Shown: positions 16,425-25,165 of the stretch, in pieces
How the letters are laid out: each line of letters starts with the position of its first letter
Numbering within the stretch: the stretch's first letter is position 1
Assembly: GCF_947491795.1 (NCBI RefSeq)
Contig: NZ_CANLKW010000001.1
Location: 682,001-746,000, forward strand
Direction: 5' to 3'
Source: an uncultured Roseobacter sp.
GTDB taxonomy: Bacteria > Pseudomonadota > Alphaproteobacteria > Rhodobacterales > Rhodobacteraceae
DNA: 64,000 nucleotides
Translations under genes and position numbers: made by a program
Notes under the pieces: generated by a model
What the model saw: only the letters and a program-made list of their open reading frames with translations
What the model was told of the DNA's origin: nothing
Database searches by the model: none

Positions 16425-19400
16425 TTATTCGGCGGCCTCGCTTGAGGCCTCGCCCTCGGGCAGCTCACGGAATACGCCGATCAGCTTGTGAATTTCGCCG
16501 CTTTCATCCGCACGCGCCATCCCGATGGACTCGATCATGACCGTTTGCCCGGCTTTGGTCTGTAACCTGTTGCGGAAACGGAAATCGCCCCCCTCTTCTG
16601 CAACACGGCTGACTTCCCGGCGCACCTTTTCGCGGTCGTCCGGATGGTAATACTCGATACCTTCCTCCAGATTGGGCGTGTACTCGGTGCGGTCTTCACC
16701 ATGGATACGGTAGACCTCATCCGACCAGTAAACTTCCCCGGACTTCAGATCGACCGACCAGTAACCAACCCTTGCCAGATCCTGCAAAAGCAAAAGCTGT
16801 GCCACAGCGTCCTCGGCCTGATTACGGGACCGGATCACATCTGTAATGTCGGTCCCGACCGAGTAAATCGAGGTATTCGCCACAGATGGATCGGCAAAGA
16901 TGAAGTTTTCCGTCTTCATCCAGATTTCTTCATCGCTGTCCGCGAAAGACATGTGATCAAGATGCTGGATGCGTCCGTCCGGGCTGTCCATAAGCAGGTT
17001 GTCCCGCTCGGCGACCTTTTTGACGACCGATTTAGATGCAATTTCGCGGAATTTCACGCCCTCTGCATCCGCCCGCGTTGTGCCCAGTGTTCTGGCTGAT
17101 TTTTCGCTGATGCGCAGAATGGTGCCGTCAGTGGCCCGGTTGAGCATGAAAATCTCGGCGTGATCGAGGATCAGGTCCAGCTCCTGTGCAAGGCCCGGGA
17201 ATTCCGACACAACCATCGTCACACCCTTCATCTGACCACGCATGTCAAAGAAGGGCGAACAGGTGAGCTTGTAGCGTGACCCGCGCGAGGTGAATTCCCG
17301 CGAGATCGGTTCACCAAGCTTGAGCGTCTCATTGCAGATCGGTGCGAGCGTCGGAAATCTCTCAGGAACGACACACTGGCTGATATGCGGGTTGGCCACA
17401 GGGCGCGAGAGGCCGAACATTTCCGTGGCTGCATTGGTCGCCTGGCTGATCTGCAGCGCCGTATCCAGAACCATAATGGAGAGCGGCGCGGTTTCCAGAA
17501 CCGACATCAGCTCGCCCGTGCGTCCGCTGAGTTCTGCAGCCGTGACCTGCAGTTCCTCGTTGACTGTGATCAGTTCCTCGTTGGTGGACTGCAGCTCTTC
17601 GTTAGAGGTTTCCAGCTCTTCGTTGGTCGCCTGCAGTTCTTCGTTGGTGGATTGCAGCTCTTCGTTCAGCGACTGCAGTTCCTCATTCGAGGTTTCAAGC
17701 TCCTCGATCGTTTGCTGCAGCGCTTCCCGGGTCGTTGCGACCTCGTCTTCCAGCAGGCGGATGCGGTCATGGTCCACATCGTCGCTTTGTGCAGCAAGCT
17801 GCTTCTCCGCGCCTTTTGCCCGGTCAACCTGGACTTCCTTGAACACCACCAGTGCGGCCCGCTCGTTGATGTCGCGGGCGATGATCGGATAGACGTCGAG
17901 GCGGATCTCTGCATCATCATCATCCGCCAGCAGGTGGCGCACTCCCGAACGGTTCTCATCGTTTTTGAGCGCCAGCGTCACCAGACTGCGCGCCTCTTCG
18001 CGGAACGGACGGCGCAGCAGATCAATATGCATCTTCAGGTTCGAGGACTCGCTGACCTCGATATAGTTACTGACGTTTCCGTAGACACGCACAATCGAAT
18101 ACTCGTCGGTGACCAGCATCGAATTCTTGCCCAGCGACAGCGCGAGCGCCTCGAACATCTGCCGGTCGGTGGAATCGCCCACCGGCACCGAGGGTTTGAC
18201 CGGGTTCAGAGCTCTTGACTGTGGCATCGTCCGCGCGGCGGAAAACGGCGTGTGCTCTGACCGGCGGATCGATCTGCGCCGGTAGATATGCGCCGAATTG
18301 CTGTCCTGCACGAACATCTCGTCCGAGCCGGCAACGCTTTCTGCGGTGCCCAGGAACATCAGCGAGCTTTCGGTCATGGCATAATGGAACCGCGACATGA
18401 CTTTGTGCTGCAGCGCGTTTCCAAAATAAATCAACAGGTTACGGCAGCACAGCAGATCCACCTTCTGGAACGGCGGATCCTGGCACACGTTGTGATCGGA
18501 AAACAGAATGGCCGAACGCAGGGTATCGATCACCCGGATGCCATCGTTTTGCTGGATAAAATAGCGGTCTGCGAGGCTCTTGGGAATGTCGTTCAGCGCC
18601 GCCATGCCGTAAACGCCCTTGCGGGCAACATCCAGCGCGTCTTTGTCGATATCGGTGGCGAAAATCTGAACGTGGTCTTTGAGCGCAACCTTGGCGCCAC
18701 CCAGTGCCTCGCAGAGCAGAATTGCAATGGAATAGGCCTCTTCACCCGTCGCGCAGCCCGCAATCCAGACCCGCAGCGGTCCGTGGTTTTTCTTTTTCAA
18801 AAGCGCAGGCAGCATGTCCCTGAGCTGTTCAAACTCGGACTTGTCGCGGAAAAACCGTGTGACCGAAATCAGCAGGTCTTTGAACAGGGCATCCACGGCG
18901 TTTGGGTTCACCCGGCAGAATTGCGTATATTCCTCGTGGCTCTCGATCCCGAGCGCGATCATCCGCCGTTCGATGCGCCGGTTGATGGTTGTCTGTTTGT
19001 ACTCCCGGAAATCCACGCGGGTCCGGGCGAGCAGGATCTGCAACAGATCAGACGACGGGCTTTTTTCCGAAGATTCCTGGCGGAACGCATCGAAATCACG
19101 TGGCGAAGTCAGGATTTTCTGCAGATGTGTGCCAATTTCAAACGGGCGCAAAACAAGATCAACACAGCCGGTCTGCATCGCCGCCATCGGCATGCCGTCA
19201 TATTTGGCGCTTTCGGTATCCTGTGCAATTGTTATGCCACCGGCCTCACGGATCGCCTGGACGCCATAAGCCCCGTCGGTGCCTGTGCCCGACAGAATAA
19301 TGGCCATGGATTTCTCGCCATGCTCGTCGGCCAGGCTGAGCAGAAAACGGTCTACAGAGGGCTTTGGGGATGCAACCTCTGTACTCGGCTCCACCAGAAA

Positions 19401-19685
19401 CAGCTTTCCGTCCTCATAGACAACGTCCGTTTTGGGCGGCGTGACGTAGATGACGTTGGGCTCAGGCGCCATACCGTCGGTCACATCCACCACGCTCAGC
19501 GCGGTCTGGCGGGCCACCAGTTCTGTCATCAGGCTTTTGTGGTGTGGCGACATATGCTGCACCACAACATAGGCAACGCTGAGATCTGTCGGCAGCGTAG
19601 AGACCAGTTCTCTGATCGCTTCCAGACCACCCGCAGATGACCCGATTCCGATGATTGTCAGATCGCTGTTTTCAGATTCTGCCAC
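16425..19685 (-). CDS. CheB-CheR fusion protein with coiled coil and PAS domains
   Basis: About 1,086 residues. The N-terminal CheB methylesterase domain has the IGIGSSAGG motif (Ser17), VVQHMSPHH and the Asp motif SGTGTDGAYG. A CheR methyltransferase follows (FRDKSEFEQLRDMLP, GCATGEEAYSIAILL, CCRNLLIYF). A long heptad coiled coil with repeated NEELQSTNEELQ units lies at about 17560-17740 on the DNA. PAS domains follow, the last ending LIGVFRELPEG. There is no histidine kinase or response-regulator domain, although many relatives have one. I chose the GTG at 19685, which has an AGGGG ribosome site and starts just before the CheB domain; an ATG at 19745 is possible. It probably modulates a receptor or partner kinase encoded elsewhere. 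The neighbouring unknown gene is divergent. Confidence 0.88.
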   Translation of the reverse strand: MAESENSDLTIIGIGSSAGGLEAIRELVSTLPTDLSVAYVVVQHMSPHHKSLMTELVARQTALSVVDVTDGMAPEPNVIYVTPPKTDVVYEDGKLFLVEPSTEVASPKPSVDRFLLSLADEHGEKSMAIILSGTGTDGAYGVQAIREAGGITIAQDTESAKYDGMPMAAMQTGCVDLVLRPFEIGTHLQKILTSPRDFDAFRQESSEKSPSSDLLQILLARTRVDFREYKQTTINRRIERRMIALGIESHEEYTQFCRVNPNAVDALFKDLLISVTRFFRDKSEFEQLRDMLPALLKKKNHGPLRVWIAGCATGEEAYSIAILLCEALGGAKVALKDHVQIFATDIDKDALDVARKGVYGMAALNDIPKSLADRYFIQQNDGIRVIDTLRSAILFSDHNVCQDPPFQKVDLLCCRNLLIYFGNALQHKVMSRFHYAMTESSLMFLGTAESVAGSDEMFVQDSNSAHIYRRRSIRRSEHTPFSAARTMPQSRALNPVKPSVPVGDSTDRQMFEALALSLGKNSMLVTDEYSIVRVYGNVSNYIEVSESSNLKMHIDLLRRPFREEARSLVTLALKNDENRSGVRHLLADDDDAEIRLDVYPIIARDINERAALVVFKEVQVDRAKGAEKQLAAQSDDVDHDRIRLLEDEVATTREALQQTIEELETSNEELQSLNEELQSTNEELQATNEELETSNEELQSTNEELITVNEELQVTAAELSGRTGELMSVLETAPLSIMVLDTALQISQATNAATEMFGLSRPVANPHISQCVVPERFPTLAPICNETLKLGEPISREFTSRGSRYKLTCSPFFDMRGQMKGVTMVVSEFPGLAQELDLILDHAEIFMLNRATDGTILRISEKSARTLGTTRADAEGVKFREIASKSVVKKVAERDNLLMDSPDGRIQHLDHMSFADSDEEIWMKTENFIFADPSVANTSIYSVGTDITDVIRSRNQAEDAVAQLLLLQDLARVGYWSVDLKSGEVYWSDEVYRIHGEDRTEYTPNLEEGIEYYHPDDREKVRREVSRVAEEGGDFRFRNRLQTKAGQTVMIESIGMARADESGEIHKLIGVFRELPEGEASSEAAE

Positions 19686-19927
19686 GTCCCGAACCCCTGA
19701 TTTACAGTCCACCCCCCATGTGCAGACTTTGGTCAGATGTCTCATCTGAGGGTATATCTTGGCAACCCCCAGTTGCGTCAAAACGAAAAAATCTACCCTG
19801 AAATCGGCATTTTTCCAGCGAATTGTGGGCCTGTTGCAGCACGCAACGGGCACCGTACGGTGTGTTTACCAAATTCCCAGGCGTATGCGGCAGTGTGTGT
19901 GCATGTATTTTAAGAACGGTGGGCAAT

Positions 19928-20611
19928 ATGAATGATCTGACCAAGGCTTTTCCCATGCCCTCAGAATTGTCTGAGCGCACCATGACCCTCAACCTTATCC
20001 TGGGCAGCAAGCCCGGCATCGTGATCCGATCGTGCGAAATTCTGGCACGCGGTTTCCGAAACAGGATTTCTTTCGTCGGCAATCAGGAGATTAACGGCAT
20101 TCTGGTCGGCAAGCTTGAACAGGCCGTGCGCGAGAGTCTCGAAGCGGTGCCCGATGACGGTGCCCATGTTCTGTCGCTGCCGGATTTCCTGGTCGAGCTT
20201 CCGGGCCTCGCACTCTCCGGTGTCCATGTGATGATCATGGAGAGCCGAGACGGTATCCGGAACGCCATTTTGCGCTTCAAGGAGTTCCTGGGCTCGATGA
20301 GCAATGCCTTTTGCATGGATATCGGTGTCAAGGACGACTACCCCAAACATGCAGACCGGCTGGCCGCCAGTGTTCTTGCTGATATCTGCCTGCCGGTGCT
20401 CAATCTTTGCCGTGAAATGGAGTTTGCCCTGCGCGACGGACTGGCAGAGCCATCGCCCGATGTCCTGGCCCGGGCCCGCGAGTTTGAATTCCAGACGGAA
20501 CTGCTCAAACGGTTCATCTTTAATGCCGGCAGGGGGCTTGCTGCACCGTCGCAGGCGCATCTGGCCGATCACATGGCTCACCCTATCCGGCTGTTGAACG
20601 GGCAAGCGTAA
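19928..20611 (+). CDS. Conserved-looking protein of unknown function
   Basis: A 227-residue soluble protein. I do not recognise a family. It starts at the ATG at 19928 (MNDLTKAFPM); longer frames upstream contain Cys-rich nonsense-like sequence. It shows alternating helices and strands, with a notable VHVMIMESRDGIRNAILRF and a helical C-terminal half with Cys and Glu residues. It is transcribed away from the CheB-CheR-PAS gene, with a 242-base shared upstream region, so the two may be co-regulated. It has no signal peptide or membrane helix. Confidence 0.7.
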   Translation: MNDLTKAFPMPSELSERTMTLNLILGSKPGIVIRSCEILARGFRNRISFVGNQEINGILVGKLEQAVRESLEAVPDDGAHVLSLPDFLVELPGLALSGVHVMIMESRDGIRNAILRFKEFLGSMSNAFCMDIGVKDDYPKHADRLAASVLADICLPVLNLCREMEFALRDGLAEPSPDVLARAREFEFQTELLKRFIFNAGRGLAAPSQAHLADHMAHPIRLLNGQA

Positions 20612-20625
20612 CAGCCGGGCTTGGC

Positions 20626-20676
20626 GCGGCTCCGGGGACATGGCACAACGCGGTCGGAGGATGTGACCGGAGCCGC
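20626..20676 (+). promoter_or_regulatory. Inverted repeat that could hide the epimerase ribosome site
   Basis: A perfect ten-base inverted repeat, GCGGCTCCGG at 20626-20635 and CCGGAGCCGC at 20667-20676. The second arm contains the GGAG ribosome site (20669-20672) six bases before the ATG at 20679. If transcribed together, the stem would cover that site. The 31-base loop contains GGAGG followed directly by ATGTGA, a start-stop unit. Confidence 0.45.
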
Positions 20677-20678
20677 CG

Positions 20679-21626
20679 ATGATTTTTCTCAACACGTCTG
20701 AGCTCAGAGCACAGATCCTGCCCCGTGGCGCTACGCTGGCAGGCTTCTGGTTTCACCCGGGCGCCCGTCACTCCCTGGTCCTCGGCACTCCTGACGGACG
20801 CGGGTTTGACCGGGAACTTACCTATGCCGGTGCAATCGTCGGACCAGTGGCAAACCGCCTGCGCGGGGCAAGCGTTACGATCAACGGGGTAACCCATGGA
20901 TTACCCGCAAACGATAATGGCAACACGCTGCACAGTGGCCCGCTGGGGTTGCACGCAACCGAGTGGGCTGTGACGGAGCAATCGGACGATCAGGTAATAC
21001 TGCAGGCAGATCTGGCCGACGGCACCTGTGGTCTGCCCGGAAACCGCAGGTTCAGCGCTTCCTACTCCCTGTTACCAGGTGCGACACTGTCCCTGGAAAT
21101 CACGGCCACGACCGACCGAGATACACTCATCAATCCGGCGCATCACCCGTACTGGTGCCTCGATGCAGGCCCGGGAATTCCGGATCACCGCCTGCAGGTT
21201 ATGGCAGAGACTTGGCTGCCCACCGACGACGCCACACTGCCCCGGGGAACCGTCGCGCCTGTGGCAGGAAGTGACTATGATTTCGCCCGGATGCGCCCCG
21301 TGCCTGTCGACCGCCCACTGGATGCCAGCCTGTGCCTGAGCCCGCAGCAACGGCCCGACCCGCAAAAAGCCGCCATCCTGACCGGCCCGAACGGGCTGAC
21401 AATGACGATCGACACCACCGAACCGGGTCTGCAGATTTACAACGGCAGCGGATTGCCGGAAGACGGCCCCGCGCTGCATGACGGGCGGCGACTGCAACCC
21501 TTTGCAGGTCTGGCGCTGGAGCCTCAGGGATGGCCGGACGCACCGGCGCACGCAGATTTCCCGTCCATTCTGCTCCCCGCCGGGGAGATTTACAGACAAG
21601 TGACACGCTACCACTTTTCTTTCTGA
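20679..21626 (+). CDS. Aldose 1-epimerase family protein
   Basis: A 315-residue GalM-like protein that interconverts anomers of aldoses in the cytoplasm. Family motifs are GPVANRLRGA near residue 55, LHSGPLG near 85, the catalytic-His segment INPAHHPYWCLD near 150, and the C-terminal catalytic-Glu segment LALEPQGWPDAP. Length is slightly short of E. coli GalM (346) but normal for alphaproteobacterial forms. The ATG at 20679 has a GGAG ribosome site that lies inside an inverted repeat. It stands alone, with no sugar operon next to it, so the substrate cannot be inferred. Confidence 0.88.
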   Translation: MIFLNTSELRAQILPRGATLAGFWFHPGARHSLVLGTPDGRGFDRELTYAGAIVGPVANRLRGASVTINGVTHGLPANDNGNTLHSGPLGLHATEWAVTEQSDDQVILQADLADGTCGLPGNRRFSASYSLLPGATLSLEITATTDRDTLINPAHHPYWCLDAGPGIPDHRLQVMAETWLPTDDATLPRGTVAPVAGSDYDFARMRPVPVDRPLDASLCLSPQQRPDPQKAAILTGPNGLTMTIDTTEPGLQIYNGSGLPEDGPALHDGRRLQPFAGLALEPQGWPDAPAHADFPSILLPAGEIYRQVTRYHFSF

Positions 21627-21737
21627 TTTTCCGGAAAAGACACAGTCCGGACATCCACACGCCCCGCAAGCGGCAGAATAATTACGCATCCTGACAGGGA
21701 ACTTTACGCAGATACCGCGCCCTGAAAGGAGCAGATC

Positions 21738-21860
21738 ATGCCCAGCAACAACCAGAAACCAGGCCCTTCCGCCCCCGTACCAGCATCGGCATCCGGCAGC
21801 CGCCCCAGCCCCTCGCCGGCACCTCAGGCACCGATTTTTACCGACTACGCGAGCATCTGA
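21738..21860 (+). CDS. Small proline/serine-rich protein, 40 residues
   Basis: A short open frame with an almost perfect ribosome site (AAAGGAG) seven bases before its ATG. It encodes MPSNNQKPGPSAPVPASA... and ends PIFTDYASI. It is rich in Pro, Ser and Ala and has no Cys, signal peptide or membrane helix, so it is probably disordered. It lies between the epimerase and the TfoX-like gene on the same strand. Function is unknown. The strong ribosome site and codons ending in C or G support translation. Confidence 0.6.
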   Translation: MPSNNQKPGPSAPVPASASGSRPSPSPAPQAPIFTDYASI

Positions 21861-21901
21861 AGGGGCTGGCCGCGCCGGGTGCTTCCCGCTAACCTGCGGG
21901 T

Positions 21902-22237
21902 ATGCCCGATCCTGTCTCTTCTATCCGCAATCTTGGTCCCGTCATGGACGAGGCCTGTGCCCGCGCTGGTATCCATTCCGCCGAAGAGTTGCGCAGTCTC
22001 GGCGCAGATGCGGCCTATACCAGACTGCTGCAATCAGGTACGCGACCCCACTTTATCGGCTACTACGTCCTTGTGATGGGCCTGCAGGACCGGCCCTGGA
22101 ACGACTGCAAAGGCGAAGAGAAAAAGGCGCTGCGCAAAAGATTTGACGCCATCAAGGCCAGCGCTTTTGACCAGAACCTTGATGCGTTTGAGCGGATCAT
22201 GAACCAGATTGGTGTCCGTCCGGCACAGGGCGGCTGA
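21902..22237 (+). CDS. TfoX/Sxy C-terminal domain protein
   Basis: A 111-residue protein that matches the C-terminal domain of TfoX/Sxy competence regulators: SIRNLGPVMDEACARAGIHSAEELRSLGADAAYTRLLQSG is the helix-hairpin-helix-like core, followed by FIGYYVLVMGLQDRPWNDC. The N-terminal TfoX domain is absent, which is common for stand-alone members in this group. It may bind DNA or act in regulation; no competence genes are adjacent. The start at 21902 fits the domain start. Confidence 0.85.
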   Translation: MPDPVSSIRNLGPVMDEACARAGIHSAEELRSLGADAAYTRLLQSGTRPHFIGYYVLVMGLQDRPWNDCKGEEKKALRKRFDAIKASAFDQNLDAFERIMNQIGVRPAQGG

Positions 22238-22244
22238 GCCGACG

Positions 22245-22273
22245 AAAAAAGGGGCCGGCAGAACCGACCCCTT
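22245..22273 (-). terminator. Rho-independent terminator of ndk
   Basis: On the minus strand GGGGTCGG, a five-base loop, CCGGCCCC and a run of six T residues follow the ndk stop. It also separates ndk from the convergent TfoX-like gene. Confidence 0.8.
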
Positions 22274-22301
22274 CAGCGATTTCAAAACGTAACGGTTGGC
22301 C

Positions 22302-22724
22302 TCAGCCCACCAGTTCCATTCCGGAAAAGAAATAAGCGATCTCGACCGCGGCTGTTTCCGGCGCGTCAGATCCGTGCACGGAATTCTCACCAACGCTTTC
22401 TGCAAACTCGGCGCGGATCGTGCCGGGCGCGGCATCGGCGGGGTTTGTGGCACCCATGACTTCGCGGTTTTTGGCGATAGCGCCCTCGCCCTCAAGAACC
22501 TGAACGACGACCGGCTCGGAGGCCATGAATTCGCACAGCTCGTCATAAAACGGGCGCTCGGAGTGCACGGCGTAGAAAACACCGGCCTGCTCTTTGGTCA
22601 TGTGAATGCGCTTTTGTGCAACGATGCGCAGACCCGCATCTTCGAACTTTGCGTTGATTTTGCCGGTCAGATTGCGGCGGGTGGCGTCGGGCTTGATGAT
22701 CGAGAAAGTACGCTCAAGGGCCAT
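22302..22724 (-). CDS. ndk: Nucleoside diphosphate kinase
   Basis: A 140-residue enzyme that passes phosphate from ATP to nucleoside diphosphates through a phospho-His. The active His is His117 in [12 protein letters not shown]. The N-terminus [20 protein letters not shown] is typical, as are the length and the AGGAG ribosome site. It is followed by its own terminator and stands alone. Confidence 0.97.
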   Translation of the reverse strand: MALERTFSIIKPDATRRNLTGKINAKFEDAGLRIVAQKRIHMTKEQAGVFYAVHSERPFYDELCEFMASEPVVVQVLEGEGAIAKNREVMGATNPADAAPGTIRAEFAESVGENSVHGSDAPETAAVEIAYFFSGMELVG

Positions 22725-22909
22725 TGGAAATCTCCTGGGTGGTTCATTTGCGGCGCGTCTATCATGCGGCCCCGGTCGGGGAAAGTGGTTTATTTCCGCG
22801 CAGCGCGACCCGTACAGATACTGCCTATTTCCAATATCTGACTATTTTAGTAAGAATTATATCAGGATGTGATTCTGCATCTGTAAACATCATCAGAAAG
22901 GGCCTTTTC

Positions 22910-23197
22910 ATGCGCCGTATCCTCTCCCTGATTTTCGGGGCCACCTGCCTCGCGCCTCTCCCTCTGACAGCAGCCGAAACAGAACCAATGCCGCTGACCT
23001 ACGCCGTGTTCGAGGCCTCGGTGCCTCATGTTGATCTTGAAACCTGTCCGGAGGGCATGGCCGGCGAAGACATTTTCTGCCGTGCAACGCTGGCCCATGA
23101 GGAACTGCACATTTTCGCCTTTGCAACGGATGGCGACAGCCCACTGGTGGGTTTCGCAAGTTTTGATGCCGAACGCCTGCCCGAACTGCTCAACTGA
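22910..23197 (+). CDS. Small exported protein of unknown function
   Basis: A 95-residue protein with a signal peptide (MRRILSLIFGATCLAPLPLTAA) and an AAAGG ribosome site before 22910. The mature part, about 73 residues, has two Cys (ETCPEGMAGEDIFC) that could form a disulfide, and a His-rich segment (HEELHIFAF). No family recognised. It is upstream of the ABC-F gene on the same strand, 50 bases apart, probably independent. Confidence 0.7.
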   Translation: MRRILSLIFGATCLAPLPLTAAETEPMPLTYAVFEASVPHVDLETCPEGMAGEDIFCRATLAHEELHIFAFATDGDSPLVGFASFDAERLPELLN

Positions 23198-23247
23198 CGG
23201 CGCAAACCGCATTGACATGACGACATGGCTGCTTCAGTGCAGCAGCC

Positions 23248-25107
23248 ATGTTACGCATCTCTGATATCAGCTATTCCATCGAAGGCCGCCCACTCTTTGA
23301 CGGCGCCAGCGCTGTCATTCCGGACGGCCACAAGGTCGGGCTTGTCGGGCGCAACGGCGCAGGCAAAACAACGCTTTTCAAAATCATCCGCGGCGAACTG
23401 GCGCTGGACGGGGGCGACATCTCACTGCCCGCGCGGGCAAAGATCGGCGGCGTGGCCCAGGAGGTCCCCTCCTCCGCCACCTCTCTTATCGACACGGTGC
23501 TGGAAGCAGACACAGAACGCGCCGCACTGATGCGCGAGGCAGACACGGCCACAGACCCCGCGCGTATTTCTGAGATCCAGACCCGCCTTGCCGATATTGA
23601 CGCCTGGTCTGCCGAAGGGCGTGCGGCCTCCATCCTCAAGGGCCTCGGCTTTGACGATGCCGAACAGCAGATGCCCTGTTCTGATTTCTCCGGCGGCTGG
23701 CGCATGCGCGTGGCGCTCGCGGCGGTCCTTTTTGCGCAGCCTGATCTGCTGCTGCTGGACGAACCGACAAACTATCTCGATCTCGAAGGCGCGCTCTGGC
23801 TGGAAGCCTATCTGGCAAAATACCCCCATACCGTCATCATCATCAGCCACGACCGCGGGCTGCTGAACCGTGCGGTGGGCGCGATCCTGCATCTGGAAGA
23901 CCGCAAACTGACCTTTTACCAGGGTCCCTATGACCAGTTCGCCCGCCAGCGCGCCGAACAGCGCGCGGTCCAGGCCGCCATGGCAAAAAAGCAGCAGGCC
24001 CGGCGCGATCACATGCAGGCTTTTGTGGACCGGTTCAAAGCCAAGGCATCCAAAGCGAAACAGGCCCAGTCCCGCCTGAAAATGATCGAAAAAATGGACA
24101 TGATCGCCAGCCCCGAACAGGTGGCAAAACGCGTCTTTACCTTCCCTGAGCCCGAAGAGCTGTCGCCGCCCATCATCTCGATCGAGGGCGGCGCGACCGG
24201 CTACACCGACACACCCGTCCTCAGCCGGCTGAACCTGCGCATCGACCAGGACGACCGCATCGCGCTGCTGGGCAAAAACGGTCAGGGCAAATCAACGCTG
24301 TCAAAACTGCTCAGCAACCGGCTGGTGCTGATGGGCGGCAAGGAAGTGCGCTCCAACAAACTGCGCATCGGCTTTTTTGCCCAGCACCAGGTGGACGAGC
24401 TGCACGTCAGTGAAACACCGCTGCAGCATATGATCTCGGCCCGCCCCGGCGTCCTGCATTCCAAACTGCGCGCACAGCTTGCAGGCTTTGGCCTGGGCGC
24501 AGAGCAGGCAGAAACCGAAGTGGGCCGTTTGTCCGGTGGTCAGAAAGCCCGCCTGTCGCTGCTGCTGGCAACACTTGACGCACCGCATCTGCTTATTCTC
24601 GACGAACCGACCAATCACCTGGATATCGAAAGCCGCGAGGCCCTTGTCGAGGCCCTGACGGGCTATTCCGGCGCCGTTATCCTCGTCAGCCACGACATGC
24701 ACCTTCTCAGCATGGTCGCGGACCGCCTCTGGCTGGTCTCGGATGGCACCGTCAAACCCTACGAGGATGATCTGGAAGCCTACCGCCGGATGCTGCTGAC
24801 ACCTGCAAAGCCTGTCAGCAAATCGGCAAAACCTGTGGCACAGTCAAAACCCCGGCGTGCCAGCCGCGACGAAATCCTCGCGCTGAAATCCGAAGTCCGC
24901 AAATCAGAAGGGCGCGTGGAAAAACTCAACGAAATGCGCGACAAGCTGGCGAAAAAGCTCTCAGACCCGGCGCTGTACGAAAACGCAAAGGGCGGCGAGC
25001 TTGAGGTTTGGAACAAAAAATACGCCGAAGTGATGGACGCCCTGGAACGCGCGGAAACGCTCTGGATGACGGCGCTCGACCGACTGGAAAAGGCAGAACA
25101 CCCATGA
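23248..25107 (+). CDS. ABC-F family ATPase (YheS-like)
   Basis: A 619-residue soluble protein with two ABC domains and no membrane part. The first domain has Walker A GRNGAGKTT, signature FSGGWRMRVALAAVLF and DEPTNYLDLE. A charged linker (KKQQARRDHMQAFVDRFKAKASKAKQAQSR) follows. The second domain has GKNGQGKST, LSGGQKARLSLLLATL and DEPTNHLDIE. The C-terminal tail is a Lys/Glu coiled coil. Such proteins bind the ribosomal E site and relieve stalled translation. The domain sequence is closest to the YheS/Uup branch as I recall it. A second ABC-F gene lies at the right end of the window. Confidence 0.92.
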   Translation: MLRISDISYSIEGRPLFDGASAVIPDGHKVGLVGRNGAGKTTLFKIIRGELALDGGDISLPARAKIGGVAQEVPSSATSLIDTVLEADTERAALMREADTATDPARISEIQTRLADIDAWSAEGRAASILKGLGFDDAEQQMPCSDFSGGWRMRVALAAVLFAQPDLLLLDEPTNYLDLEGALWLEAYLAKYPHTVIIISHDRGLLNRAVGAILHLEDRKLTFYQGPYDQFARQRAEQRAVQAAMAKKQQARRDHMQAFVDRFKAKASKAKQAQSRLKMIEKMDMIASPEQVAKRVFTFPEPEELSPPIISIEGGATGYTDTPVLSRLNLRIDQDDRIALLGKNGQGKSTLSKLLSNRLVLMGGKEVRSNKLRIGFFAQHQVDELHVSETPLQHMISARPGVLHSKLRAQLAGFGLGAEQAETEVGRLSGGQKARLSLLLATLDAPHLLILDEPTNHLDIESREALVEALTGYSGAVILVSHDMHLLSMVADRLWLVSDGTVKPYEDDLEAYRRMLLTPAKPVSKSAKPVAQSKPRRASRDEILALKSEVRKSEGRVEKLNEMRDKLAKKLSDPALYENAKGGELEVWNKKYAEVMDALERAETLWMTALDRLEKAEHP

Positions 25108-25109
25108 CT

Positions 25110-25153
25110 TTCTTCTGGCCGGAAATATCCCGGGGTCCGGGGCAGCGCCCCGG
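25110..25153 (+). repeat. REP-like intergenic palindromic repeat
   Basis: The gap between the ABC-F gene and marC contains GGCCGGAAATATCCCGGGG followed by the hairpin CCGGGG-CAGCG-CCCCGG. I recall very similar AATATCCCGGGG elements as a frequent intergenic repeat in Roseobacter-group genomes. The family claim is from memory and needs a genome count. Confidence 0.45.
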
Positions 25154-25165
25154 CGGTGTGCCATC

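Noticed and set aside
17560..17740. Short direct repeats that might suggest a CRISPR array
   Set aside because: They are in-frame heptad repeats (NEELQ units) of the CheB-CheR coiled coil, without unique spacers.
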